DNA of 64,000 nt from HXMU1420-13 sp965228545 (lineage in GTDB: Bacteria; Bacteroidota; Rhodothermia; Balneolales; Balneolaceae): positions 3,410,001 to 3,474,000 of the forward strand of contig OZ245822.1 of assembly GCA_965228545.1 (NCBI GenBank), read 5' to 3'. Below the pieces are notes generated by a model. That model made no database searches. It had not been told where the DNA came from and was given only the letters and a program-made list of their open reading frames with translations. Positions 1 through 8,576 of this stretch are shown one piece after another. The stretch's first letter is position 1. Each line of letters begins with the position of its first letter. Both the position numbers and the translations under genes were made by a program.

Positions 1-1
1 A

Positions 2-109
2 ACGCATTCGTATACGTTTGTAGCAACAGGTTTTAGTAGTGGTATGTACTATTATCAATTAGAGACTGAAGCCCGATCAGAAACCAAAAAAATGCTATTA
101 CTCAAGTAG
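2..109 (+). CDS. C-terminal tail of a secreted protein (5' end outside window)
   Basis: The frame is open from the window edge and stops at TAG 107-109. The 35 visible residues contain FSSGMYYYQLETEA and end in KKMLLLK. This has the shape of the last two strands of a type A sorting domain of the type IX secretion system (SGxYxYxLE..., then a short basic end). The passenger protein lies to the left and cannot be named. A similar ending closes the broken protease at 48673. The gene is convergent with the unknown minus-strand gene at 126. The frame is clear; the secretion role is inferred from the tail only. Confidence 0.6.
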   Translation, partial: THSYTFVATGFSSGMYYYQLETEARSETKKMLLLK

Positions 110-125
110 TCGAATACCCAGTTAA

Positions 126-551
126 TCAATCAGTATACATCGGTGCACTCTCGAACACTTCCATTGGCAAACTTAGAAAACTTGTTACACCATCAACATG
201 GTAAAGGTTGATAAAAGTCTCGATTTCTTTGATGGTTGTGCTTAATACTTTTAGCCGGTATACCAGCGATCCGGGGATATCGTAACCTCGCATCTGCAAA
301 TATTGCCCGTGGGTATTTAGTTGGCTCCATTCAGTTTTTAGCTGGATATAGAACCACATCAACACTAACTGGAACTCTTCCTCGTGATACATGCTGCTGG
401 TAGATAAAAAATGATCTACTTTTCGGCGTATCCAACGGTTTATTCTAAATCGTTCGTCTTTGTTATTAATTCTGGAAAGCACTTCATCATAACTGGTCGA
501 TTTTAGTTTAGAAATGCATTCATCAACGGCCTCTTTCGTAAATACTTTCAT
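126..551 (-). CDS. Hypothetical protein, 141 aa
   Basis: I do not recognise the family. The protein starts MKVFTKEAVDEC and has no signal peptide or membrane segment. The middle is rich in aromatic residues (FQLVLMWFYIQL) and the overall pattern suggests an alpha-helical cytoplasmic protein. The ATG at 551 is the only sensible start. A perfect 8-bp inverted repeat lies 14-45 bp upstream and may be its operator. It stands alone between the secreted-protein tail and the sensor kinase, which is transcribed the same way. Its length and residue make-up suggest a real gene. Confidence 0.6.
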   Translation of the reverse strand: MKVFTKEAVDECISKLKSTSYDEVLSRINNKDERFRINRWIRRKVDHFLSTSSMYHEEEFQLVLMWFYIQLKTEWSQLNTHGQYLQMRGYDIPGSLVYRLKVLSTTIKEIETFINLYHVDGVTSFLSLPMEVFESAPMYTD

Positions 552-564
552 TTTGCTCTCTCTT

Positions 565-596
565 GATAATCTGTACGTAGTACTAATTAGATTATC
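565..596. promoter_or_regulatory. Inverted repeat upstream of the 141-aa gene
   Basis: GATAATCT (565-572) and AGATTATC (589-596) are perfect inverted 8-mers separated by 16 nt, which itself contains GTAC-GTA-GTAC. It sits just before the ATG at 551 on the minus strand, where a repressor site would lie. There is no T-run, so it does not look like a terminator. The regulator is unknown. Confidence 0.35.
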
Positions 597-699
597 GGCA
601 CATTGCTTTTTACCATAACAGGAATACTTAAGAAATATTAGAAAATTTTAATCACCTTAAGTTTTTAGAGGCAAGGCACATAGGAAAATGGTTTAAAAA

Positions 700-1968
700 T
701 TAATCGCTAATTTTAGGAAAGAAAAGTGTGATAAGGGTACCCTTTTTGAGTTCACTTTCGATTTTTATGTGCCCATCATGCAAGTGCATTAATTCTATAC
801 ACAAGTTAAAACCAATGCCGGTACCGCGCTCTTCAGCTGTTCCTTTTTTGGATTCAAAGGACGAGCTATCCTGTAAGGTTCGAAGTGTTTCTTTGTCCAT
901 ACCTATGCCATTGTCTTTGATAGATATGTAGACTCCGAGTTCATCGGAATGAGAGGAAACCGTTATTTCGCCGCCGGGATTCGTAAATTTGATTGCATTA
1001 GTAACTAGGTTTCTAAGTACGGTTTGTAAGGCATTCTGATCGGCATGTAGCTCGGGGGCGTTTAGTGGACCAATTTTTAACGCAATATTTTTGGTGTTGA
1101 GCTTAAATTCTACAAGATCCCTCAAGCTTAGAAGAAATGGCTCAATTCTGATAGGACGAACCGTAAGATTGATGTTATTTTCCTGAGATCTACTCCAATC
1201 CAGCAAGTTATTAACTAAAAAAGAAGTTTGATCAACGGTAGTGCTTAGCAAGCCTGTATAATCAATGAGATCTTCATTTTGGGTGTTTTCAGCTTCTTCT
1301 TTTAGTAAAACGGCTAAACTAGTTAGGCTCATCAACGGAGATCGTAAATCGTGCCCGATTATCGACAAGAGTTTACTTTTTGTGTTATTGCTTCGTAATA
1401 GCAAATTCGATTGTTCACTAAGTTTGTTTTTAGCTTGTTCTTGATGAGTTAAAAACGATTCGATTTGAGTTATAAAAGCATATATAATGAGTACGTAAAT
1501 CGAGAATACGATAGAAATTGTAATGAGCGATTCTTGTAGAAAACTATGTTCTGATAGGGTTAAAACGAGAACAAATTGAGCGAAAAAAAATAGTGCACTT
1601 AAAAGCAGATAGTTAGTGCCAAACAAAAGTGCAACTACAGCCATAGTTGCCCATAAAAATAAAGTGTTGCGGAAAAAAAGCAGTAAAAAATTATCGAGCG
1701 ATAATGCCAAAAAGGGTAATAGCATTAAATTGATAAATAATATCAGAGTAAGTATTTGGAGTAATCTCCAATTATGCTTTTTGGTGATTAGAAAATAGAT
1801 CAACGTGCAAAAGCTAATTGCAGCGCAAGCGATGTGCAACATCTGGATGCTTGCTGTGAATTCAACAAATAAAAGATCTAACAGGTATCCAATACCGGAA
1901 ATCAGCCCAAAGAGTACAACAACCCACGGGTTTGAAATAAACTCGTGATAGGTATTAAATAGCTTCAT
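700..1968 (-). CDS. Membrane-bound sensor histidine kinase
   Basis: This is the sensor half of a two-component system: it autophosphorylates on histidine and would pass the phosphate to a response regulator. Residues 12-165 hold about six hydrophobic helices with little periplasmic loop, so any signal is probably sensed in or near the membrane. A short helical linker leads to the HisKA H-box IIGHDLRSPL, with His206 as the phosphorylated residue. The HATPase domain follows, with N-box NLVTNAIKF, G1 box DNGIGM and G2 box GTGIGF. No receiver domain is fused and no response regulator gene is adjacent, so it is an orphan kinase. The start at 1968 gives a short leader before the first helix. Confidence 0.9.
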   Translation of the reverse strand: MKLFNTYHEFISNPWVVVLFGLISGIGYLLDLLFVEFTASIQMLHIACAAISFCTLIYFLITKKHNWRLLQILTLILFINLMLLPFLALSLDNFLLLFFRNTLFLWATMAVVALLFGTNYLLLSALFFFAQFVLVLTLSEHSFLQESLITISIVFSIYVLIIYAFITQIESFLTHQEQAKNKLSEQSNLLLRSNNTKSKLLSIIGHDLRSPLMSLTSLAVLLKEEAENTQNEDLIDYTGLLSTTVDQTSFLVNNLLDWSRSQENNINLTVRPIRIEPFLLSLRDLVEFKLNTKNIALKIGPLNAPELHADQNALQTVLRNLVTNAIKFTNPGGEITVSSHSDELGVYISIKDNGIGMDKETLRTLQDSSSFESKKGTAEERGTGIGFNLCIELMHLHDGHIKIESELKKGTLITLFFPKISD

Positions 1969-2105
1969 TAAAACCTTTTTTGATTAAATATCAGTTGATG
2001 TATGTTCTGTAGATTCACAAAAGAACCAACTAACTTCGTATAATTCTGTTCCATTATTGATTGAGTTCGAAGTAATTAATTAATTCGGGAATGCGTTTAA
2101 TTACA

Positions 2106-2116
2106 GATAAGTTATC
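2106..2116. promoter_or_regulatory. Short palindrome upstream of osmC
   Basis: GATAAGTTATC is a perfect 5-bp inverted repeat around one base, 30 bp before the osmC start and within the divergent region shared with the sensor kinase. It could be an operator, but a site this short can occur by chance. Confidence 0.2.
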
Positions 2117-2146
2117 GGTAGTAACTAACAATAAATAAATCTAATT

Positions 2147-2569
2147 ATGCCAGATAGAAAAGCAGAAGCCATGTGGAGTGGCGACTTAAAAAGCGGAAAC
2201 GGAAATATGAAACTTGGCAGTGGTATGTTCGAGGGTGCATACTCGTTTGTATCGCGGTTTGAAGATGGCGATGGTACCAACCCAGAAGAGCTTATTGCAG
2301 CAGCACATGCTGGCTGCTACTCGATGGCATTGTCGAATGAACTAGCTAAAGCCGGCCACGATACCAAGAGCGTTGATACTAAGGCCACCATTACATTAGA
2401 AATGATTGATGGAGCACCGACGATCTCGAAAATTAAATTGAATGCAACTGCAACCGTGCCGGGTCTTGACAATGATGAGTTCCAGAAAATTGCAGAAGCA
2501 ACCAAAGATGCCTGCCCTGTTTCCAGAGTTTTAAATGCACAGATTATTTTGGAAGCGGAGTTAGCTTAA
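2147..2569 (+). CDS. osmC: OsmC family peroxiredoxin
   Basis: OsmC proteins are thiol peroxidases that reduce organic hydroperoxides and help cells survive osmotic and oxidative stress. The two catalytic cysteines are visible: Cys57 in AAAHAGCYSMAL and Cys123 in KDACPVSRVL. At 140 aa it has the normal OsmC length, nearer OsmC than Ohr because of the N-terminal AEAMWSGDLKSGNG. It is cytoplasmic with no signal peptide. It is a single gene, divergent from the sensor kinase and convergent with the membrane protein at 2628, with a shared hairpin between them. The family is sure; OsmC rather than a paralogue is likely. Confidence 0.92.
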   Translation: MPDRKAEAMWSGDLKSGNGNMKLGSGMFEGAYSFVSRFEDGDGTNPEELIAAAHAGCYSMALSNELAKAGHDTKSVDTKATITLEMIDGAPTISKIKLNATATVPGLDNDEFQKIAEATKDACPVSRVLNAQIILEAELA

Positions 2570-2594
2570 TCGAATAGTTTTTAAAACCCAATTA

Positions 2595-2624
2595 AAGCCT
2601 GTTGTACGTTTGTTCAACAGGCTT
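2595..2624. terminator. Terminator hairpin between osmC and the convergent gene
   Basis: AAGCCTGTTG (2595-2604) pairs perfectly with CAACAGGCTT (2615-2624), followed by ATTTTAT. It lies 25 bp after the osmC stop and 4 bp before the stop of the minus-strand gene, so it could serve both. Confidence 0.7.
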
Positions 2625-2627
2625 ATT

Positions 2628-3803
2628 TTATGCGTTTTGCATGTTCAAGTCTCTGGCAAGTTCTTTGTCTTTGCTGGTTTTCCAGATAAATTGATCCAGA
2701 AAATAGTGGTGAAAAGCTAGCCCAAGTAGGATTCCTTGAAGTAGTTTGTCGGTTCCAAAATCAGCGAACAAAATCACATCACTGGTAACAGCAATAGGTA
2801 TACAGCCGGGATGCACTTCGAAAGTACATCCCAGAACTCTGAAAATTACTCCTACTGCAATCGCTGTTAGGGCATATCTGGGTAATGATTTGGAAAGCCA
2901 TGCAGAAATGCCATAATTGGTAGTGCCGGAGTTTCGTTTATACCGGTTTTTGTGATGGAACCACACAATAGCATGATATTGTAAATCATGAAAAATGGTT
3001 ACAAAGGCGCCAAAAGCAAAAATGCCCGCTTCAACAACAGCATCCGAGAAGCAAATAAATATGTGTAGCGGTATTACTGCCAACAAAAATAGTGCCTTCG
3101 GAACATTTATAGGAATGCCATTTTTGGCTAAATACAGCTGCCTGCCAATATAAACAGCGGCCAGAATACCGACGATACTCAGGGTTAAAACCGATACTAA
3201 TTGTTCGGCTGTTACGCCGGCGTTCGCTTCAACAAATGCCAATGCAGGAGCGATTAGTTGATTTGCTTCCGGAAATCGAACAATAAACACAACAAATGGC
3301 AAAAGTAAACCGGCGTATAGTAAACTAGAATCAATGTAATAGTCGAGTTTTTTATGTTCTTGGTTCTTCTTTTTATATAGTGCTAAAAAGCCATAATGCT
3401 GGCGAACTACGTGCCAATAAGCCCATAAACCAAAAAAAGAAGTGAGTAAAATCCATGGTGCCGAGTAACTTTGCGAACCGGTTTTAAACATCACATAACA
3501 AACTAATAAAACAACGGGCCCAACAATAAACCAAAGTAAGCTCCATAAGAGTAATTTCTTGCGTTGCCGGAATTCTTGTTTATCCAGATATGTGCGGCTG
3601 TAGGTTCCAAAAAAATGAGGAGTGTCGATAAAAGCGACCCAAAAAAACCATATCGTAACCATATCCCATCCTAACCCTTCGTACATAAACATTAGTATGT
3701 ATCCGCCAAGCGCCCCTCCAATAAACCAAATTAGATCTGTTCGTTGGTTTACAATCCAGTTTGCATTAAATAATGGCTGATGCGCAGTTGCAGAAAGATT
3801 CAT
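2628..3803 (-). CDS. Multi-pass membrane protein with histidine motifs
   Basis: A 391-aa integral membrane protein with about nine or ten hydrophobic helices. Conserved-looking histidines cluster near helix ends: DTPHFFGTYSRTY (about residues 60-72), YWHVVRQHYGF (about 128-138), FHDLQYHAIVWFHHKNRY (about 271-288) and FHHYFLDQFIWK (about 366-377). Such spacing recalls di-iron or haem-type membrane enzymes such as desaturases, hydroxylases or Brp/Blh-like cleavage enzymes, but I cannot assign the family. No neighbour suggests a substrate. The ATG at 3803 places the first helix near residue 25. It is surely a membrane protein; an enzymatic role is inferred from the histidines. Confidence 0.6.
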   Translation of the reverse strand: MNLSATAHQPLFNANWIVNQRTDLIWFIGGALGGYILMFMYEGLGWDMVTIWFFWVAFIDTPHFFGTYSRTYLDKQEFRQRKKLLLWSLLWFIVGPVVLLVCYVMFKTGSQSYSAPWILLTSFFGLWAYWHVVRQHYGFLALYKKKNQEHKKLDYYIDSSLLYAGLLLPFVVFIVRFPEANQLIAPALAFVEANAGVTAEQLVSVLTLSIVGILAAVYIGRQLYLAKNGIPINVPKALFLLAVIPLHIFICFSDAVVEAGIFAFGAFVTIFHDLQYHAIVWFHHKNRYKRNSGTTNYGISAWLSKSLPRYALTAIAVGVIFRVLGCTFEVHPGCIPIAVTSDVILFADFGTDKLLQGILLGLAFHHYFLDQFIWKTSKDKELARDLNMQNA

Positions 3804-3937
3804 AGGAAATTGAATTAAGCGCCAAAAGTAAAAATTCTTAGAATCCGTTCAAACACATCATTCAAAGTCGGTAACAATCCCACTTCTAATGCACACTTCC
3901 CAATTGGTTTTATTATCTTTTGTTTTTGCATCAAAAA

Positions 3938-3967
3938 ATGAGTTCGAGGCCTTTTAATGAGCGATAA
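3938..3967 (+). other. Nine-codon upstream ORF overlapping the purF start
   Basis: ATG at 3938 opens MSSRPFNER and stops with TAA 3965-3967, just past the purF ATG at 3957 in another frame. Ribosomes starting here would end almost on the purF start. It may be chance, or a translational-coupling leader. Confidence 0.25.
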
Positions 3968-5459
3968 ACCCCGCGAGTATTGTGGAGTATTTGGAGTATT
4001 TGATCACCCTGAAGCCGCATTGCTAACCTATTACGGCTTGCATGCCCTTCAACACCGAGGGCAGGAATCTGCCGGAATTGTGACTTCATATTTCGACGAG
4101 GAGAAAAAACGACATGTAATGCCAACCTATAAAGATTTCGGGTTGGTACTAAGCGTGTTCGACAAACCAAAAATCTTTAAAAAAATATTGAAAGGTGACT
4201 CTGCTATTGGTCACAATCGTTATTCCACTTCGGGTTCATCGAAAAATCCAGCCAATATCCAGCCGTTTAGAGTGCACTACCGTACCGGTAATATTGCAAT
4301 CGGGCACAATGGGAACCTTTCTAATGCTAAACAAATCAGGAAACGATTCAGGGAAGAGGGGGTTCTATTTCAAAGCACATCCGACACCGAATTAATTTTG
4401 CATCTGATTGCACAAAGCAACGAAGAAGATCAGCTGCACCAAATTATGGATGCCCTGTCGCAGATTGAAGGCGCTTACTGCTTGGTGATGCTTACCGACG
4501 ACAAACTGATTGCAGTTCGTGACCCCAATGGATTTCGCCCGCTTGCTTTGGGCAAAGTAGATGGCAAGTTCTGTGTAGCCAGCGAGACGTGTGCCTTCGA
4601 TATTATTGATGCCGAATACATCCGTGATATTGAACCGGGTGAAGTGATTGTAATTGATCGGGAAGCATCTGAAAATGATGCGCCAAAATCCTATTTCTTA
4701 GATGCAAAGCCGGGAACCGGTACCAGCCAATGTATTTTTGAGTACGTGTATTTTTCGCGTCCAGATAGTATGGTATTTGGCGAAATGGTGGATAAAATCA
4801 GGCGGAACCTCGGTAAGGCGCTGGCGAAAGAGCATCCTATTAATGAAGTGGTGAAAAATTCATCCTCGGATAAAAAGCCTGTTGTAATTTCTGTTCCAGA
4901 TTCAAGTAATACGGCCGCTCTAGGTTATGCAAGTGAGAGCCAAAAACAGGGACAGGATTGTAAATATGACATTGGTCTCATTCGAAATCATTATGTAGGG
5001 CGAACGTTCATTTCACCGGGGCAAAAGTCCCGCGAGCAGAAAGTTCGCACTAAATTTAATCCGGTGCGAGGCGTGATCGAAGGGCGATCGGTGATCATTG
5101 TGGATGATTCCATCGTTCGTGGTACTACCTCTCAGCTTTTGGTGGATATGATACGTGCTTGCAATCCCAGCGAGATTCACTTTTTGGTGAGTTCGCCTCC
5201 AATTATTAGTCCATGTTATTACGGGATGGATTTTCCGAGCCCTGAAGAACTGATAGCCAATCGTTTCGATCGTGATATCGACAAAATGGCAAAAGAAATT
5301 GGTGTAGATAGTCTTCGTTATTTATCTCCGGATGGACTAGTAAATGCGGTGAAGGCGGCAAATCCGTCAAATTATGATTATTGCACAGCGTGTTTTACTT
5401 CGAAGTATCCTGTGCCGGTTAATTTTGGCGTTGAAAAAGAAGAAAATGAGCTGGTTTGA
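3957..5459 (+). CDS. purF: Amidophosphoribosyltransferase
   Basis: PurF makes 5-phosphoribosylamine from PRPP and glutamine, the first committed step of purine synthesis. The N-terminus MSDKPREYCGVFGVF shows an eight-residue propeptide ahead of Cys9, the glutaminase nucleophile freed by self-cleavage. The Ntn-hydrolase domain covers about the first 250 residues, with RYSTSGSS and GHNGNL motifs. The phosphoribosyltransferase domain carries the PRPP loop VIIVDDSIVRGTT near residues 378-390. A cysteine-rich end (YDYCTACF) may hold an Fe-S cluster, as in the Bacillus type. A GAGG sits 8 nt before the start. The stop overlaps engB as TGATG, so the two are translationally coupled. Confidence 0.97.
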   Translation: MSDKPREYCGVFGVFDHPEAALLTYYGLHALQHRGQESAGIVTSYFDEEKKRHVMPTYKDFGLVLSVFDKPKIFKKILKGDSAIGHNRYSTSGSSKNPANIQPFRVHYRTGNIAIGHNGNLSNAKQIRKRFREEGVLFQSTSDTELILHLIAQSNEEDQLHQIMDALSQIEGAYCLVMLTDDKLIAVRDPNGFRPLALGKVDGKFCVASETCAFDIIDAEYIRDIEPGEVIVIDREASENDAPKSYFLDAKPGTGTSQCIFEYVYFSRPDSMVFGEMVDKIRRNLGKALAKEHPINEVVKNSSSDKKPVVISVPDSSNTAALGYASESQKQGQDCKYDIGLIRNHYVGRTFISPGQKSREQKVRTKFNPVRGVIEGRSVIIVDDSIVRGTTSQLLVDMIRACNPSEIHFLVSSPPIISPCYYGMDFPSPEELIANRFDRDIDKMAKEIGVDSLRYLSPDGLVNAVKAANPSNYDYCTACFTSKYPVPVNFGVEKEENELV

Positions 5460-6049
5460 TGTATAACGGACCCGCAACCTTTGTAACAAGTGCCCCTCGA
5501 CTAGAAGACTGCCCTCCGGCAACTTTACCTGAAGTTTGTTTTGCCGGCCGATCGAATGTTGGAAAATCATCGTTAATTAATGCACTAACCAATAAAAAAC
5601 GGTTAGCGCGAACATCGAATGTGCCCGGTAAGACACAGCAGATGAATTATTACAACATCACTAACACCTGCTATTTTGTGGATCTACCGGGTTATGGGTA
5701 TGCTAAAGTACCTATCAAAGAACGCGAGCGATGGGGTAGAAACATTCGCGAATATCTCGAAAATCGAGAAACTCTACGGTTAATTTTGCACGTAATTGAT
5801 GCCCGACATTCGCCAACCGAATTAGATCAAGATTTTTTTTATTGGATGGCGACCAATCAAATGCCTTTTTGCGTACTGATGTCGAAAGCCGATAAACTTT
5901 CGAACAACAAAAGAGCTAAATCAAAAGCCGCATTAAAGAAAGTATTGGCCGAAATGAATATCGAAGTACCCATAATGATGTACTCGTCTGACAGTAGATT
6001 TGGCATTGAAGCGGTACAAAAACTAATCGAAGAATTTGTAGATACTTAA
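5459..6049 (+). CDS. engB: Ribosome biogenesis GTPase EngB/YsxC
   Basis: This TRAFAC-class GTPase assists assembly of the large ribosomal subunit. Visible motifs are the P-loop GRSNVGKSS, the G2 threonine region TSNVPGKTQQ, G3 DLPGYGYAKV and G4 SKADK, in a protein of 196 aa, the usual length. An upstream in-frame TTG at 5456 would add one residue, but the ATG at 5459 overlaps the purF stop as TGATG and is preferred. Pairing with purF is an operon of convenience with no shared pathway; serA follows 34 bp later on the same strand and may be cotranscribed. Confidence 0.95.
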   Translation: MYNGPATFVTSAPRLEDCPPATLPEVCFAGRSNVGKSSLINALTNKKRLARTSNVPGKTQQMNYYNITNTCYFVDLPGYGYAKVPIKERERWGRNIREYLENRETLRLILHVIDARHSPTELDQDFFYWMATNQMPFCVLMSKADKLSNNKRAKSKAALKKVLAEMNIEVPIMMYSSDSRFGIEAVQKLIEEFVDT

Positions 6050-6083
6050 CGAAAACTCAAAACACACACACTCACTCACACTC

Positions 6084-7673
6084 ATGTCTTTTAAAGTTTT
6101 ATTGTTAGATAGCGTTGATCCGGTTTGCGCCGAGGTATTTAAGAAACGCGGCATCGAAGCCCACCAATCGGGGAAATTATCTCAAGATGAATTATATGCC
6201 CAAATTGGCGAATACGATGGAATGGTAGTTCGAAGTGCCACTCAAGTAACGGCCGAACTATTGTCTCATGCCAAAAAAATGAAAGTTGTGGGGCGTGCCG
6301 GCGTTGGTGTAGATAACGTTGATATACCATCTGCCACAGCTAAAGGCGTATTGGTGATGAACACTCCCGATGGAAATACTATTTCTACCGCTGAGCATAC
6401 TTGTGGTTTGATCATCGCATTATCTCGCAATATCCCTAAATCGGTGGCTAAAGTTAAAAGTGGTGGCTGGGATAGAAAAGCGTACATGGGAACTGAGGTT
6501 CATGGGAAAGTTTTAGGAATTGTTGGTCTGGGGAAAATCGGAACCGAAGTAGCTAAGCGTATGCAAGCATTCGGGATGGAAGTTCAAGCTTATGATCCGT
6601 TTTCGACCGAAGAGCATGCACAAGAAGTGGGTGTTAAATTAGTAGAACTAGATGAACTCTTGGGTACTTCCGACTATCTGAGTGTGCATACGCCGCTCAC
6701 CGAGAAAACGAAAGGATTGGTTTCGCTTAAAAATGCAGAAAAGCTGAAAAAGGGCATTCGATTGGTGAATTGCGCACGTGGTGGCATTTATACCGAAGCT
6801 GATTTGCCGGCACTAATTAATCAGGGAATTGTTGCCGAAGTTGCCTTAGACGTGTACAGCACAGAGCCTCCAACCGAAGAACTGTATAAAGTACTGGAGC
6901 ATGAAGACATCGTATGTACACCACATTTGGGTGCTTCTACCGAAGAGGCTCAGGAAAAAGTGGCCGAGCAAATTGCCGAACAAATGGCAGACGCACTTGA
7001 AAACAAGAATTACAAAGGTAGCCTTAACGGGAAATCCATTTCCTTGCTCACCAATAAAGAAGTACAGCCCTACTTACAACTTGCCGAGAAACTTGGGCAG
7101 CTAGCCGTGCAGATTAGCCCGGATCATGCCAATAGTTTTGAGTTTGAATATGCAGGTGATAGTGCAAAATTTGCCGATGTACTTACTGATGGTATCCTCA
7201 AAGGAATGCTGGCTGAGTATGTTGATGAATCTGTAAACCTGATTAATGCACGTGTATATGCTGATCAACGTGGATTTACTATTAAAGAAACCACCACAAG
7301 CAAAGCCAAATTATACAACGATTTAGTAACCATACGTTTACCAAAAGGGGCGGAATACAGCTCCATTTCGGCAGTAGTATTTGGTGAAGGAGACTATAGA
7401 ATTGTAGAGATTGACAATTATGGGATCGAACTCCGCTTAGAAGGCGATATGATTCTATATCAAAACGAAGACAAACCGGGTATGCTTGCATCCGTGAGTG
7501 GTGCTCTCGCCGAGATGAATATCAATATCGGTGGATTGAGTCTTGGCCGAAGCGGTAAAGGTTCGCGAGCAATTACAGCGTTTTCTGTAGATAAACACTT
7601 GGATGAGAACGAGCTTGCTAAAGTATCCGCGCTTGAAGGCATTGAGCACCTTCGCTACGTTTCTTTAACTTAA
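6084..7673 (+). CDS. serA: D-3-phosphoglycerate dehydrogenase
   Basis: SerA oxidises 3-phosphoglycerate with NAD+, the first step of serine synthesis. At 529 aa this is the long form with three parts. The D-2-hydroxyacid dehydrogenase core has the Rossmann loop GLGKIG (148-153) and catalytic Arg232 (NCARGG), Glu261 (STEPP) and His281 (TPHLGAS). An intervening substrate-binding domain covers about 325-450. A C-terminal ACT domain (EDKPGMLASVSGAL, about 460-529) normally senses serine. The leader before the ATG is a run of CACA/CTCA repeats with no Shine-Dalgarno. serB and serC are not nearby. It converges on mnmD. Confidence 0.96.
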   Translation: MSFKVLLLDSVDPVCAEVFKKRGIEAHQSGKLSQDELYAQIGEYDGMVVRSATQVTAELLSHAKKMKVVGRAGVGVDNVDIPSATAKGVLVMNTPDGNTISTAEHTCGLIIALSRNIPKSVAKVKSGGWDRKAYMGTEVHGKVLGIVGLGKIGTEVAKRMQAFGMEVQAYDPFSTEEHAQEVGVKLVELDELLGTSDYLSVHTPLTEKTKGLVSLKNAEKLKKGIRLVNCARGGIYTEADLPALINQGIVAEVALDVYSTEPPTEELYKVLEHEDIVCTPHLGASTEEAQEKVAEQIAEQMADALENKNYKGSLNGKSISLLTNKEVQPYLQLAEKLGQLAVQISPDHANSFEFEYAGDSAKFADVLTDGILKGMLAEYVDESVNLINARVYADQRGFTIKETTTSKAKLYNDLVTIRLPKGAEYSSISAVVFGEGDYRIVEIDNYGIELRLEGDMILYQNEDKPGMLASVSGALAEMNINIGGLSLGRSGKGSRAITAFSVDKHLDENELAKVSALEGIEHLRYVSLT

Positions 7674-7694
7674 CTTATAATGATTTTGATGATC

Positions 7695-7727
7695 GATGAA
7701 TGTCAGGCATATTGCCGGGCATTCGTC
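7695..7727. terminator. Hairpin between convergent serA and mnmD
   Basis: GATGAATGTC (7695-7704) pairs with GGCATTCGTC (7718-7727) using two G-U pairs, with GGCA/TGCC inside the loop. There is no strong T-run on either side, so it is a weak or Rho-assisted bidirectional terminator at best. Confidence 0.4.
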
Positions 7728-7740
7728 ATCAATTATACAA

Positions 7741-8514
7741 TTATTCAAAATCACCACGTTCGAGACGTTCAATTAAACGGGCTTCATTTAATCGCTTAAA
7801 GCCACTCAGCTTTTCTTGATTTAGGGAAGCAATCGTCATTTCTCTCTTGCCAAGCGCTCCTTTTGCCCGGGCAATGTTCCACCCTGCTTTTGCTAATGCT
7901 GCCCTCGCTTTTGATGCCGCACAATAAGTGCTTAATACGGAACTTTTACTCGCCATTTCTTTTAGCTTTTCAAAGGTTTCCACAGTCCATAACTCTTCGT
8001 TTACTTCGGGTGAGAAAGGATCATGAAAAAAGAAGTCGATCTTATTTTCCGGAGCCGATAACTCATCAAACATTCCATAAAACAAGTGTAATTGAATAGT
8101 GGGATGAGTGTTTATCGAAAATGTGTTCCAGCCTTTTTGTAGCGAAGAAAACAGGGTTTTTAAAAAAGGTTTATGGGCTTCATCACCCAGTATTTCTTCG
8201 TAATTGATGGCGCCAATCGTTTCAGTGGAAACAGGGAAAGCCTCCACCGAGTAAAAGTGAAGGGGTATGTTAACATTCAATTTCGAGCAGTAATCAAGCA
8301 GGAGTAAAAAGTTCAATCCGGTACCGAATCCCATCTCAAAAATGGAAAGTTGAACATCGGTAGTTCGTAGTTGATCGACTAGTCCGGGAGTTTCATAGAA
8401 AACATGTCGACTTTCAGACACAGCACCATTTGGATTGTGGTAAAATTGTTCAAATACACCGGAATAGAGTGTAGAAGAACCATCTTTTGTAATGTGATGT
8501 TTGATTGAGCCCAT
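7741..8514 (-). CDS. mnmD: tRNA wobble-uridine methyltransferase MnmD
   Basis: This stand-alone version of the MnmC methylase domain makes the last methylation of 5-methylaminomethyl(-2-thio)uridine at tRNA position 34. The SAM-binding motif IFEMGFGTGLNFLL lies near residues 58-71 and the family signature FFHDPFSPEVNEELW near 165-179. It ends with TYCAASKARAALAKAGW and GALGKREM. The 257-aa length means the FAD oxidoreductase half of bifunctional MnmC is absent. The FAD-dependent oxidase at 9764 is a nearby DAO-fold enzyme, but it is on the other strand and in a different operon. Start ATG 8514. Confidence 0.9.
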   Translation of the reverse strand: MGSIKHHITKDGSSTLYSGVFEQFYHNPNGAVSESRHVFYETPGLVDQLRTTDVQLSIFEMGFGTGLNFLLLLDYCSKLNVNIPLHFYSVEAFPVSTETIGAINYEEILGDEAHKPFLKTLFSSLQKGWNTFSINTHPTIQLHLFYGMFDELSAPENKIDFFFHDPFSPEVNEELWTVETFEKLKEMASKSSVLSTYCAASKARAALAKAGWNIARAKGALGKREMTIASLNQEKLSGFKRLNEARLIERLERGDFE

Positions 8515-8576
8515 AAATAATACCTGCTACATAAGTAGCAAATTAAGCCGTATCATCGAGCAAAACCACATACTTT